NCBI RefSeq assembly: GCF_014841125.1
Contig: NZ_JACYTQ010000001.1
Span: 806,001 to 870,000, forward strand
Source of the DNA: Echinicola arenosa
GTDB lineage: Bacteria; Bacteroidota; Bacteroidia; Cytophagales; Cyclobacteriaceae
Reading direction: 5' to 3'
Length of the DNA stretch: 64,000 bases
A model generated the notes under the pieces. The model was given only the letters and a program-made list of their open reading frames with translations. It was not told the origin of the DNA and did not search any database. Each line of letters begins with the position of its first letter. Within the stretch, counting starts at the first letter, position 1. Shown here piece after piece: positions 1 to 7,929 of this stretch. Position numbers and translations under genes: made by a program.

Positions 1-2
1 AC

Positions 3-215
3 CGAAGTTCTATTATCGGTAGCACATGGGAATATAGACCTAACACAGATACTTGGCACGAAAAAACTGATTTTGAAGGCACATTTAGAACTGGGGCTTC
101 AGCCTTCTCTGTCAACAATGAAAGAGCCTATGTGCTTTTAGGCAAAAGCTCCAGCCTAAGGTTTGATGATATTTGGGAATTGGAACCGCTTGTTGACTAT
201 GATGAAGAGGATTAA
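3..215 (+). CDS. Kelch/beta-propeller protein, C-terminal end only
   Basis: An open frame enters from the left edge and ends at TAA 213-215, giving about 70 residues. The peptide contains a Kelch-like blade: a TWEYRPNTDTWHE strand pair, then an aromatic/glycine-rich stretch and a repeated DIWEL ending, finishing in an acidic tail (DYDEED). Kelch blades build beta-propellers that usually act in binding or, in galactose-oxidase relatives, in catalysis; the visible part cannot separate these. It ends 12 bases before the sensor kinase start, so the two may be co-transcribed. The start and the domain count lie outside the window. Confidence 0.6.
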   Translation, partial: RSSIIGSTWEYRPNTDTWHEKTDFEGTFRTGASAFSVNNERAYVLLGKSSSLRFDDIWELEPLVDYDEED

Positions 216-227
216 TGTAACAACAGC

Positions 228-1280
228 ATGCTAAAGATCAAACAGCGGAATTTCTTAAAAACTACAATTCATATTTTAATACTGGGGATAATTTTATCCC
301 CAGCTTTTTCTTTTATCATTGATGAGCACAGCAGCCCCTTTTCCCTCTTCTATTTCAGCATCACCAATATTAGTATCATTCTTTTTTACCTGATCAATGT
401 AATTTGGCTTGTCCCCTATTACATCCTAAAAAGGAAATACCTTCACTACACAATATTTCTTCTGATTTTCATGGCCATTTTTATAGGGCTTCAACATTAC
501 TTCAAGGAAATACCTCCTGAATTAGCTGATATTCCTGAGAGAAAGGGTTTTGGCAGATCCAATATTCATTTCCTAATATTCAACCCTTCCTTATTCAAGT
601 TTTTTATGATCATGGGTCTGGGAACTTCCATAGAATTGATCCTTCAGTTTGAGGAGCAGAAAAAGAAATTCGAAGAGCTAGAAAAACAAAAGATCATCAA
701 GGAGTTAAACTTTCTTAAAAACCAGCTCAATCCGCACTTTTTGTTTAATGCTTTGAATAATATTTATTCTCTTGCAAGAAAAAAATCAGAGGACACCACG
801 CCTGCTATTCTCTTGCTTTCAGACATGCTTCGATATGTACTTTATGAATCAGGCAAGGATAAGGTGACTTTAGGGCAGGAAGTGGAATTTATCAAAAACT
901 ATGTGAATTTGGAAAAATTAAAGTACAGTCCAGAAAGTGCCCCCAAGATCAGTTCCTCTTTCTCCATTACCAATGATAAATTCCCTATAGAACCTTTATT
1001 ATTTGTAACATTGATTGAAAATGCTTTCAAACACGGGATCAGTTATTTATCCCCTTCCTTTATCATGATTGCCATTAAAGAAAATGATGAGGAAATCATG
1101 CTTTCCGTCATCAACAGTGTAGGAAGGCAAAAAGATGGGGTTTTCACCAACAACAATCCCGAAGGAGTCGGTATTGCCAACTTAAGAAAACGAATGGAGC
1201 TTTTGTACCCAAGCAGACATAGTTTCAAACAGCTCTATGAAAACAGTACTTTTAAGAGCTTCCTAACCATCAAGAAATGA
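228..1280 (+). CDS. LytS-type sensor histidine kinase (His_kinase family)
   Basis: A 350-residue inner-membrane sensor kinase. Residues 1-140 hold about four hydrophobic segments (roughly 12-31, 40-62, 70-88 and 120-140) with no extracellular sensor domain, followed by a coiled-coil linker rich in E/K. The His_kinase motif NPHFLFN places the phospho-acceptor at His170. The ATPase domain shows an N-box (TLIENAFKHG, Asn265) and a G-box (GVGIANLRKRM, about 313-323). This is the Bacteroidota LytS/LytTR architecture that phosphorylates a partner response regulator. The stop codon overlaps the next gene in an ATGA arrangement, so the regulator at 1277 is almost certainly its partner. The signal is unknown. 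Confidence 0.93.
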   Translation: MLKIKQRNFLKTTIHILILGIILSPAFSFIIDEHSSPFSLFYFSITNISIILFYLINVIWLVPYYILKRKYLHYTIFLLIFMAIFIGLQHYFKEIPPELADIPERKGFGRSNIHFLIFNPSLFKFFMIMGLGTSIELILQFEEQKKKFEELEKQKIIKELNFLKNQLNPHFLFNALNNIYSLARKKSEDTTPAILLLSDMLRYVLYESGKDKVTLGQEVEFIKNYVNLEKLKYSPESAPKISSSFSITNDKFPIEPLLFVTLIENAFKHGISYLSPSFIMIAIKENDEEIMLSVINSVGRQKDGVFTNNNPEGVGIANLRKRMELLYPSRHSFKQLYENSTFKSFLTIKK

Positions 1281-2020
1281 AATCCAACTGTATCATCATA
1301 GACGATGAGGCCCTGGCCTTGGATATTTTAGAAGATTATATTTCCAAAATCCCCATGCTCGAACTCGTGGGGAAATTTGACTCTGCCATTAAAGCCATGG
1401 ATTGTATTATGAGGGAAAAAGTAGATTTGGTTTTTCTCGACATCAATATGCCTGACATCAATGGCATCAAGTTTTATGAGGGGCTGCCTATAAAACCCAA
1501 GGTTATTTTCACTACTGCTTATAGTGAATATGCCGTCAAAGGATTTGAGATCAATGCCGTGGATTACCTATTAAAGCCCATCAGCTTTGATCGCTTCTTC
1601 CAAGCAGTAAGCAAAACCTTCAACGTAGCCTCTTCATCCACTGCCATCATTCAGTCAAATCAACAAACAGAGACTTCCATAAAGGAAAGCCAAGGGTTTA
1701 TTTTTGTAAAAGTAGAACACAGTACGGTTAAAATTAACCTAAAAGAAATTTCCTATTTTGAGGGATACAAAGACTATGTGAAGATTCATCTCATCCATGA
1801 AGCAAAACCTATTCTTACACTTAATTCCATCAAGCATTATGAAATGAGTCTTTTTTCCAAAGGCTTTATCAGGATCCATAAATCCTACGTAGTTTCCATT
1901 GATCAAATCGAAAATATCAGCAGGAATAAAGTAAAACTGGACAACAAGGAGGTTTTCATCACCATTGGAGAAAGCTATAAGGATTTCTTCTATGAGTTGG
2001 TGGTTAAGAAAAATCTATAA
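1277..2020 (+). CDS. LytTR-family response regulator
   Basis: A 247-residue regulator. The N-terminal receiver domain (about 1-120) has the acidic pair at residues 9-10 and the phospho-acceptor Asp55 in VFLDINMPD; the conserved Thr/Ala (FTTAYSEYA) and Lys (LLKPISF) follow. After a Ser/Gln-rich linker, residues about 145-245 form a LytTR DNA-binding domain (FVKVEHSTVKINLKEI, FIRIHKSYVVS). It overlaps the kinase gene by 4 bases, indicating translational coupling. Its targets are not visible here. The hairpin at 2033-2061 closes the operon. Confidence 0.94.
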   Translation: MKSNCIIIDDEALALDILEDYISKIPMLELVGKFDSAIKAMDCIMREKVDLVFLDINMPDINGIKFYEGLPIKPKVIFTTAYSEYAVKGFEINAVDYLLKPISFDRFFQAVSKTFNVASSSTAIIQSNQQTETSIKESQGFIFVKVEHSTVKINLKEISYFEGYKDYVKIHLIHEAKPILTLNSIKHYEMSLFSKGFIRIHKSYVVSIDQIENISRNKVKLDNKEVFITIGESYKDFFYELVVKKNL

Positions 2021-2032
2021 AAAGTGTATAAA

Positions 2033-2061
2033 AAAAGCACCAGTTAAAAACCGGTGCTTTT
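2033..2061. terminator. Bidirectional intrinsic terminator
   Basis: Stem AAAAGCACC pairs with GGTGCTTTT around a short loop, with A and T runs on either side. It lies 12 bases after the response-regulator stop and 22 bases beyond the stop of the convergent PepSY-like gene, so it can end transcription from both sides. Confidence 0.85.
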
Positions 2062-2083
2062 CGTCATGAATAAAAAGAAACTA

Positions 2084-2395
2084 CTACTCCTCTACTATTT
2101 CGTTTCCTTCTGCATCATACTCTTTTGTGATGCTTTCCTCTTCCATTCCAAATTTGACTTTATAAGTCACATTACCTTCCGCGTCTGTCAATTGGTAGGC
2201 ATTGGAAATGGTTAAGTCCTTGGTCTCATCATTCTCCACAATTGTATCTTTAATTGCTTGAGGAAGATCCTCTGGAGCGATTTCGATCTTATCTTGAATT
2301 ACTTTAGTCACGTTTAACTGCGGCATCAGGACAGAGGCCTGAGCCCCTGCCACTGTAAATGCACATAGGGCGAATATTAAAGCTAACTTTTTCAT
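2084..2395 (-). CDS. Secreted PepSY-like small protein
   Basis: A 103-residue protein with an N-terminal signal peptide (MKKLALIFALCAFTVAGAQA). The mature part carries the LPQAIKDTI helix and a final two-stranded element ending YDAEGNEIVEE, a pattern typical of PepSY-like/DUF2874-type periplasmic proteins of Bacteroidota. It is acidic and has no cysteines in the mature part. It follows the lipoprotein gene by 28 bases and is probably its co-transcribed partner; both share the LP-A-(hydrophobic)-K helix, so they look like diverged relatives. Function is unknown; PepSY domains are often proposed to inhibit or bind proteases. Confidence 0.75.
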   Translation of the reverse strand: MKKLALIFALCAFTVAGAQASVLMPQLNVTKVIQDKIEIAPEDLPQAIKDTIVENDETKDLTISNAYQLTDAEGNVTYKVKFGMEEESITKEYDAEGNEIVEE

Positions 2396-2423
2396 AATAA
2401 TAGTTATAGTGGTTTAGTGCTCA

Positions 2424-2804
2424 TTAATGTTCAATAACATTTCCATCACTGTCAATTGACACCATTAGCTCCTCACTATCTTCTGTTTTGAATGTCAGGT
2501 CATAGTAAACCTTTTCTCCAATGGTAACCTTAGAAGCTTTCTTCATCTCCATCAATGACAGTAAAGAATCTTCTTTAACTTTCTTTGTCACTGCTTCAGG
2601 AAGTTCTTCAAAAGACACCTCCATTTGTTCAACCTCTTCTGATGGTGTCTGCAATTCACTCATTCCATCTATATCAGGCATCGGTTCTATCACTTCATTG
2701 GCCACTGCATCATCTTCCTTTTCCTCTCCACTTTGTTGCCCTCCACAAGACGTGATCATGCAGACGGGAACAATCATTAAATACAATAGCTTCTTCATTT
2801 TCAT
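2424..2804 (-). CDS. PepSY-like lipoprotein
   Basis: A 126-residue predicted lipoprotein. The signal peptide ends in a lipobox (MITSC, Cys20), followed by an acidic, low-complexity tether of about 40 residues rich in E and D. The C-terminal half contains LPEAVTKKVKED and strands ending DSDGNVIEH, the same fold signature as its downstream neighbour. The start codon overlaps the stop of the 59-codon gene upstream (ATGA), so translation is likely coupled. Function is unknown; a cell-envelope binding or inhibitory role is a guess from the PepSY-like fold. Confidence 0.75.
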   Translation of the reverse strand: MKMKKLLYLMIVPVCMITSCGGQQSGEEKEDDAVANEVIEPMPDIDGMSELQTPSEEVEQMEVSFEELPEAVTKKVKEDSLLSLMEMKKASKVTIGEKVYYDLTFKTEDSEELMVSIDSDGNVIEH

Positions 2805-2980
2805 TTATCTATCTTTTTAGGTTGGTAAAAGATACTTGCTGGTCTCGCTTCTATAGCCGTTCTGTAATTTGATTCTCCGAGTTGGCTCTTGATACTATAA
2901 CCTACTAACCCAACTAAGACCAAAATAACAAAACTGATAATCGTTAACATGACCAAAATCAGTTTTCTAAACTCACTCAT
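2801..2980 (-). CDS. Small single-pass membrane protein, 59 residues
   Basis: A short frame with ATG at 2980-2978 and TGA at 2803-2801. It encodes a basic N-terminus (MSEFRK), one strong hydrophobic helix from about residue 7 to 28 (LILVMLTIISFVILVLVGLV), then a polar 30-residue tail ending in FYQPKKIDK. The stop overlaps the lipoprotein start (ATGA), which is good evidence for real translation and coupling. It is the first gene of a three-gene operon with two PepSY-like proteins. I recognise no family. The tail is predicted outside the cytoplasm by the positive-inside rule. Confidence 0.65.
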   Translation of the reverse strand: MSEFRKLILVMLTIISFVILVLVGLVGYSIKSQLGESNYRTAIEARPASIFYQPKKIDK

Positions 2981-3149
2981 TCAATCTTACTTGTTTGATT
3001 AATATTGGATCACAAGTCATGCCATTAGAAAAAAATAACCTCAAAGGGCATTTGAGAGGACACTCCAGAATGAACTTGTAGCATTATTACCCAAACTGTG
3101 GAATTCTGTTAAAAATTGGGGATAGACACTTTCAATTCCATAAAAAGCA

Positions 3150-3180
3150 AAAAAGCGCGATCCATTAGACCGCGCTTAAA
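3150..3180 (-). terminator. Terminator after dsbD
   Basis: On the minus strand AAGCGCG and CGCGCTT pair around a loop containing TCTAATGGA, followed by a run of six T. The stem has one A/C mismatch near the loop. It lies about 40 bases after the dsbD stop. A closely related sequence, hairpin and flanks included, recurs at 19541-19602. Confidence 0.85.
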
Positions 3181-3217
3181 TTTATGTACAATAAACCCAT
3201 TCGATTCTTATAACGAG

Positions 3218-5377
3218 TTAATGCCTAAAAACATTCACTCCATCCAATAAATATTGGTGATATTTTTCTACATCGTAAATGGCACCTACTGGTTTAATCA
3301 AAGGTTGCTCCTCTTCTCCCAAGACCACATAATATGGCTGGGAATTAGAATTGAAGTTTGCTGCCTGAAAATCTGACCACTTTTTACCGATTGTTTTGAT
3401 TGTCTTCCCACTATAATCTGAGACTTCCCATTCAGATTCCGGTAATTCAGTCTTGTCATCCACATACAGCTGGATCAATACATAATCGTTTTTCAATGTC
3501 TCCAACACCTTAGGATCAGACCAGATACTTGCTTCCATCTTACGGCAGTTTACGCAGGCATGTCCTGTAAAATCGATCAGCACAGGCTTTCCTACCTCTT
3601 TGGCATAGGCCATTCCCTCATCATAATCAAAGAAGGGTTCTAGATTTAAAGGAGCATGAAATAGCTCACCGTACTTTCTATTTGCCTTTTCATGTTTATC
3701 CTGCGAAGAAAAACCTCCATTTAGGCTTGCAGTGTACAGATCAAAATCCTGGGTATGCTGAGGTGGCAAAAAGGCAGAAATTGCTTTCAAAGGTGCTCCC
3801 CAAAGTCCAGGAATCATATAAATGGTAAAGGAAATGATAATCACACTCAAGAAAACCCGTGGTGTGGACAAATATTTCAACTCACTGTCATGCGCAAACT
3901 TGATCTTGCCCAATAGGTAAAGTCCCATCAAACCAAAGATCACAATCCACAAAGTTAAGAATACTTCCCGATCGAAAATATCCCAGTGATAAGCCAAATC
4001 TACATTGGAAAGGAACTTCATCGCCAAAGCCAATTCCAAGAAGCCCAATACCACCTTTACACTGTTCAACCAACCTCCAGATTTTGGAAGGGATTGCATC
4101 CAAGAAGGAAAAATTGCAAACAAGGTAAACGGGATTGCAAGTGCTATTGAAAAGCCCAACATCCCTACTGCTGGACCTAAATAGGCTCCAGAACTAGCTG
4201 CCTGTACCAACAAGGTTCCAATGATCGGCCCCGTACAGGAAAAGGAAACCAATGAAAGGGTAGCTGCCATAAAGAAAAGTCCCAATAGTCCTCCCTTATC
4301 AGATTTGCTGTCCAGCTTGTTGGACCAGCTGTGCGGAAGTGTCAATTCAAATGCCCCAAAGAAAGAAGCCGCAAAAACCACCAAAAGCAAAAAGAACAGG
4401 AAGTTAAAGATCCCGTTTGTCGACAGTGCATTCAAAGCATCAGCACCGAAGATAATGGTGATGATCATCCCCAGCCCCACATAGATAAAGATGATGGAAA
4501 GACCGTAAAAAGCAGCTTTCCCGATACCAGAAGCCCTGCTTTCTGACTGCTTGGTAAAATAGCTGATCGTCAAAGGAAGCATGGGAAAAATACATGGCAT
4601 CAACAATGCCGCAAAGCCCCCAAGAAGGCCAGCAATAAATATCCCCCATATAGAACTCGCCTCCTTTTCCTCAGTTTCTTTTACGACAGGCTTTACTTCT
4701 TCTTGTTTTACGACAACAGCTTCTGCTACCTTTTCTGTTTCAGGTTCACTTATTACTATCTCTAGAGGAGCTCCTTCTTCAGCGACTTTTTGTGGTTCAG
4801 GCTGTTTCTTAGGAGCATTTTTCACCTCAGTTTTTGCCGTTTCCACTTTAGCAATAGGCTTTTTCTCCACCTGTTTTTGTGCTGCTGGTTCAGCCACCTT
4901 TTTTTCTTCTTTTTTGACAGGAAGATTTGCTTCAAAAGGAATGCTCAACTCTACCTCATTGGGAGGAAGGCATTGAGTATCGTCACAGACCATAAAGGCT
5001 ACTGTACCTTCAACACTTCCTTTTGCCTCTTTGGCTTTGATCACTTGTTTGAAAATTGCCTTGTCACTGAAATACCGAACATCCATCAAGAACATATCGT
5101 CATATTTCTCAGTAGGTTCAGTTACTTCCTTCATCTCCCCTTCAAGTTCAAACGCAGGGCTTTCATTGAAAGTAAAGCTAGTTGGTACAGGACCTCCCTC
5201 ATCAATATGCTGGGAATACAGGTGCCATCCAGCATCGATTTTGGCTGTGATGATCAGCTCCACCTTACCACCTTCTTTCGCATGGCTCTCAACTTTCCAG
5301 CTTACAGGTTCAAGGATCTGCGCTTCACTGATGAAGGCTGTAAAGAGCAGGAGTAGTAGTAATTGTATCTTCTTCAT
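3218..5377 (-). CDS. dsbD: Thiol:disulfide interchange protein DsbD
   Basis: A 719-residue inner-membrane reductase that passes electrons from cytoplasmic thioredoxin to periplasmic thioredoxin-fold proteins. After a signal peptide (about 1-19) comes an N-terminal DsbD-alpha-like domain with Cys131 and Cys136 (VCDDTQC). Next is a long Lys/Glu/Pro/Val-rich linker (about 150-240), unusually extended. The transmembrane domain follows, with the two reactive cysteines in LMPCIFPML (Cys262) and SFSCTGPI (Cys381). The C-terminal thioredoxin domain has CVNC at 608-611. All three cysteine pairs are present, so it should be a complete relay. It starts 4 bases after the cysM stop: one operon. The thioredoxins encoded just upstream are natural clients. 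Confidence 0.96.
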   Translation of the reverse strand: MKKIQLLLLLLFTAFISEAQILEPVSWKVESHAKEGGKVELIITAKIDAGWHLYSQHIDEGGPVPTSFTFNESPAFELEGEMKEVTEPTEKYDDMFLMDVRYFSDKAIFKQVIKAKEAKGSVEGTVAFMVCDDTQCLPPNEVELSIPFEANLPVKKEEKKVAEPAAQKQVEKKPIAKVETAKTEVKNAPKKQPEPQKVAEEGAPLEIVISEPETEKVAEAVVVKQEEVKPVVKETEEKEASSIWGIFIAGLLGGFAALLMPCIFPMLPLTISYFTKQSESRASGIGKAAFYGLSIIFIYVGLGMIITIIFGADALNALSTNGIFNFLFFLLLVVFAASFFGAFELTLPHSWSNKLDSKSDKGGLLGLFFMAATLSLVSFSCTGPIIGTLLVQAASSGAYLGPAVGMLGFSIALAIPFTLFAIFPSWMQSLPKSGGWLNSVKVVLGFLELALAMKFLSNVDLAYHWDIFDREVFLTLWIVIFGLMGLYLLGKIKFAHDSELKYLSTPRVFLSVIIISFTIYMIPGLWGAPLKAISAFLPPQHTQDFDLYTASLNGGFSSQDKHEKANRKYGELFHAPLNLEPFFDYDEGMAYAKEVGKPVLIDFTGHACVNCRKMEASIWSDPKVLETLKNDYVLIQLYVDDKTELPESEWEVSDYSGKTIKTIGKKWSDFQAANFNSNSQPYYVVLGEEEQPLIKPVGAIYDVEKYHQYLLDGVNVFRH

Positions 5378-5381
5378 TGAA

Positions 5382-6440
5382 TCAACTTTTTTTCGTTCTA
5401 GGTATCGGCTTAAAATCTATGAGTGACACATCTGGACTGATATATCCTTCTTTGATAGGTTCTTCCTTTACCAAATCCGTACTCAAGTATTTTTTATTAC
5501 TATCTGCAAATACAGTCACTACAGTAGCCTCACCACCCATTTTTTGCTGCTGTTTGATTGCCGCAATCAAGTTGGCGCCAGAGGAAATTCCTACGGCCAA
5601 ACCTAAAGTTGTCGCTAGCTTCTGTGCCATTAAAATAGCATCACCATCGTTTACCTGGATGATTTCATCCATCTCCTCCAACTTCACGATACTTGGAATA
5701 AACTCATCCGAAATCCCTTGGATTCTATGACTCCCTACCTTATACCCTGTAGTCAACGTCGGAGACTCAGCTGGTTCCATAGGGTGAATTTTGATCGATG
5801 GTTTGACTGCTTTGAGGTAGCGCCCAACTCCACCGACTGTTCCACCTGTACCCACACCGGCTACAAAAGCATCTACCTCTTTATTGATATTCTGAAGTTG
5901 TTTGATGATTTCCGGGGCAGTAGTCTTTTGATGAGCCTCCAGATTATAGTGATTGTCAAACTGTCTTGGTAAAAACACATTCGGATCAGCAGCTCCCATT
6001 TCCTCCGCCATTTGGATGCTTCTCAAAAAGCCCCCTTCCTCTTTGCTCACAAGGATGATCTCTGCTCCAAGAGACCTGATGATATCCACTCGCTCTTTAC
6101 TCAGCCAGTTGGGCATGATAATCTTCACCGGGTGACCAAGGCTTCTACCTATGGCTGCAAAAGCAATACCTGTATTACCTGAAGTGGCTTCCACTATGGT
6201 ATCTCCAGCTTTGATGTTACCTGTTTCGTATGCACGTTGGATGGTATAAAGCGCCATCCTATCCTTAATGCTTCCTGTAAGATTATAGTGCTCACATTTT
6301 ACATGAACAGTACCTTCATTCCCCTTATAGTTATAATTCAGGGCGATCATTGGCGTGTCTCCTACCATTGCCCATAGCTCACTGATCTTAAGACATGGAA
6401 GGCATTCTGTTTGATTAAATTCTTCTACTGCTATATTCAT
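5382..6440 (-). CDS. cysM: PLP-dependent cysteine synthase family protein
   Basis: A 352-residue fold-type II PLP enzyme of the CysK/CysM/cystathionine beta-synthase family, expected to make cysteine from an activated serine and sulfide or thiosulfate. PLP lysine is Lys59 in LTGSIKDRM; the substrate loop is EATSGNTG; the phosphate-binding glycine loop is GVGTGGTVGG; the C-terminal SSGAN motif is present. I start at ATG 6440 (MNIAVEEF). The frame can be extended to a TTG at 6464, but that falls inside the terminator hairpin at 6461-6490, so it is unlikely. An N-terminal CLPC (Cys13, Cys16) is not a usual feature of the family. It is co-directional with dsbD, 4 bases away. CysK versus CysM specificity cannot be settled from sequence alone. 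Confidence 0.88.
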   Translation of the reverse strand: MNIAVEEFNQTECLPCLKISELWAMVGDTPMIALNYNYKGNEGTVHVKCEHYNLTGSIKDRMALYTIQRAYETGNIKAGDTIVEATSGNTGIAFAAIGRSLGHPVKIIMPNWLSKERVDIIRSLGAEIILVSKEEGGFLRSIQMAEEMGAADPNVFLPRQFDNHYNLEAHQKTTAPEIIKQLQNINKEVDAFVAGVGTGGTVGGVGRYLKAVKPSIKIHPMEPAESPTLTTGYKVGSHRIQGISDEFIPSIVKLEEMDEIIQVNDGDAILMAQKLATTLGLAVGISSGANLIAAIKQQQKMGGEATVVTVFADSNKKYLSTDLVKEEPIKEGYISPDVSLIDFKPIPRTKKS

Positions 6441-6460
6441 GGGTATATATTCTGTGAAAA

Positions 6461-6490
6461 TCAAAAATAGTCCTAACGGACTATTTTTGA
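6461..6490 (-). terminator. Terminator after tlpA-like gene A
   Basis: Perfect 13-bp inverted repeat (TCAAAAATAGTCC / GGACTATTTTTGA) around a TAAC loop, T-rich on the minus strand. It starts 16 bases after the stop of the TlpA-like gene and separates cassette A from the cysM-dsbD operon. Confidence 0.85.
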
Positions 6491-6506
6491 TTAAGTTGCA
6501 AAGGTA

Positions 6507-7895
6507 TTACTTTTTAAGCAATTCTAGAAGTTGCCCTTTTAATTCTGGGCTTGAAGGCCTTACCGCGTCTGTGGTAACAATATTTCCGTCCTTATCAAAG
6601 ATCATAAATCTCGGGATTCCCTTGATTCCATAGTTTTTTACCAAGCCCGACTGCCAAGCTTTATCAGCCACCAACTGAACCCCTTTAAGCTCTTTGTCTT
6701 TGACAAATTTTTTCCACTTCTCTTTGTCTTTTTCCGCATCAATGGAGATGCTCAAAAACACAATATCCTCTCCATGTAGCTCCTCTTCCAGCTCTTTTAA
6801 ATAAGGAATTTGCTTGATACATGGTCCACACCAAGTTGCCCAAATGTCCAAATAAACAATCTTTCCTTTAAAAGAATCAAATGAAACCAAATTACCATCA
6901 ATATCCTCGTATTCGAACTGGAACCCAGGCTGTCCTACTTCACTGAACAAGTCTTTTTCTAATTCTACGATAAGTGCTTTGCTCTTCTCTGAAGTCATGT
7001 AAGGTCTCGCGTAAGACATGGCCTTTTCATACTGACCACTTTGGAAACGTGTGGTTGAGAAATAATTTCTGAAATAAACATCCCTAAGTTGTGGGTCTTG
7101 AACTCTTGTCACAATTCGACTCAAGTCATATGGGTCACTAATTCTATCTTGTGGTTCAGAAAGCAAATAATCGTATACAAAAGTATAGCTAGACATGTAA
7201 GATTGCCCATTCCATAGTTTCAAAATATCAGGATTTGTAAACTTCTCTTCCTTTTTCCAGTTTTGATAAAAATCAGGATATTCTTCCTTGGTAGGGTGAT
7301 AGGTTCTGGGAATTCTGAAAAAATTAAATGATTGCTCTTCCACATCAGTTTGTACTGAAAGTTCCATCAATTCATCAAATTTCTCATCACCCGTATTGAT
7401 CTTCTTTTTGAACTCTCCAGCCTTCGCCAACACTTCATCTTCCATCAATGGAAAAAAATCCTTATAACCTTTCATATTACTTCTGTTGTTGATCTCCAAC
7501 ATTTTGGTAACCGTTTCATTCCACTCAGTAACCAATTCATTATGTCCTAAATGATCACCAGCCAGGTCATAGCTTGTCTTATCAATGGTCAAGTCTAATT
7601 CCACTCCATTCTCCAAGTAGAACCTCAACATGTTAGCATTGGCGGTGATGCTGAGGTGATAGAAACCAGCCTCCTCTATGGGAAGAATAAAACCAAACTC
7701 CCCGTTCTCATCCATTTTGGTCATGGAAACGGTTTCAAGTTTTCCTTCTACTACTTTTTGAAGATTAATTTCTTTGAACTTAAGGTCATAATCCACTTTG
7801 CCTTTGATCATGGCGAAGCCCTCTATTTCATTGGACCAAGCAACAGAGCTCGCTATGAAATAAAGGAGGGTGAAAATACAAATCAGTCTTTTCAT
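6507..7895 (-). CDS. TlpA-family thioredoxin with N-terminal DUF4369-like domain (copy A)
   Basis: A 462-residue exported protein and the last gene of cassette A. The signal peptide is about residues 1-20. The N-terminal beta-rich part (about 25-115) resembles the DUF4369/transthyretin-like domain found before TlpA domains in Bacteroidota. A helical middle follows, then the C-terminal AhpC-TSA/TlpA domain with WATWCGPC (Cys356, Cys359) and the cis-proline loop KGIPRFM. It should act as a periplasmic or surface disulfide reductase, with DsbD (encoded downstream) as a plausible electron donor. It lies 34 bases after the protease gene stop. Its paralogue in copy B (19840-21252) has the same layout and a nearly identical thioredoxin domain. 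Substrate unknown. Confidence 0.92.
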   Translation of the reverse strand: MKRLICIFTLLYFIASSVAWSNEIEGFAMIKGKVDYDLKFKEINLQKVVEGKLETVSMTKMDENGEFGFILPIEEAGFYHLSITANANMLRFYLENGVELDLTIDKTSYDLAGDHLGHNELVTEWNETVTKMLEINNRSNMKGYKDFFPLMEDEVLAKAGEFKKKINTGDEKFDELMELSVQTDVEEQSFNFFRIPRTYHPTKEEYPDFYQNWKKEEKFTNPDILKLWNGQSYMSSYTFVYDYLLSEPQDRISDPYDLSRIVTRVQDPQLRDVYFRNYFSTTRFQSGQYEKAMSYARPYMTSEKSKALIVELEKDLFSEVGQPGFQFEYEDIDGNLVSFDSFKGKIVYLDIWATWCGPCIKQIPYLKELEEELHGEDIVFLSISIDAEKDKEKWKKFVKDKELKGVQLVADKAWQSGLVKNYGIKGIPRFMIFDKDGNIVTTDAVRPSSPELKGQLLELLKK

Positions 7896-7929
7896 AAATT
7901 TACTTTTAACAAATTGTTGAATATTCTAT

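Noticed and set aside
1043-1228. 61-codon minus-strand frame inside the sensor kinase gene
   Set aside because: Fully contained within the kinase coding sequence, with no independent support.
4790-5356. 188-codon + strand frame opposite the N-terminal part of dsbD
   Set aside because: Shadow frame: Phe/Leu/Cys-rich low-complexity translation of the Lys/Glu-rich DsbD linker on the other strand; no start context or domain.
5382-6464. Longer cysM reading from TTG 6464
   Set aside because: The TTG lies inside the perfect terminator hairpin 6461-6490, and ATG 6440 gives a normal family N-terminus.
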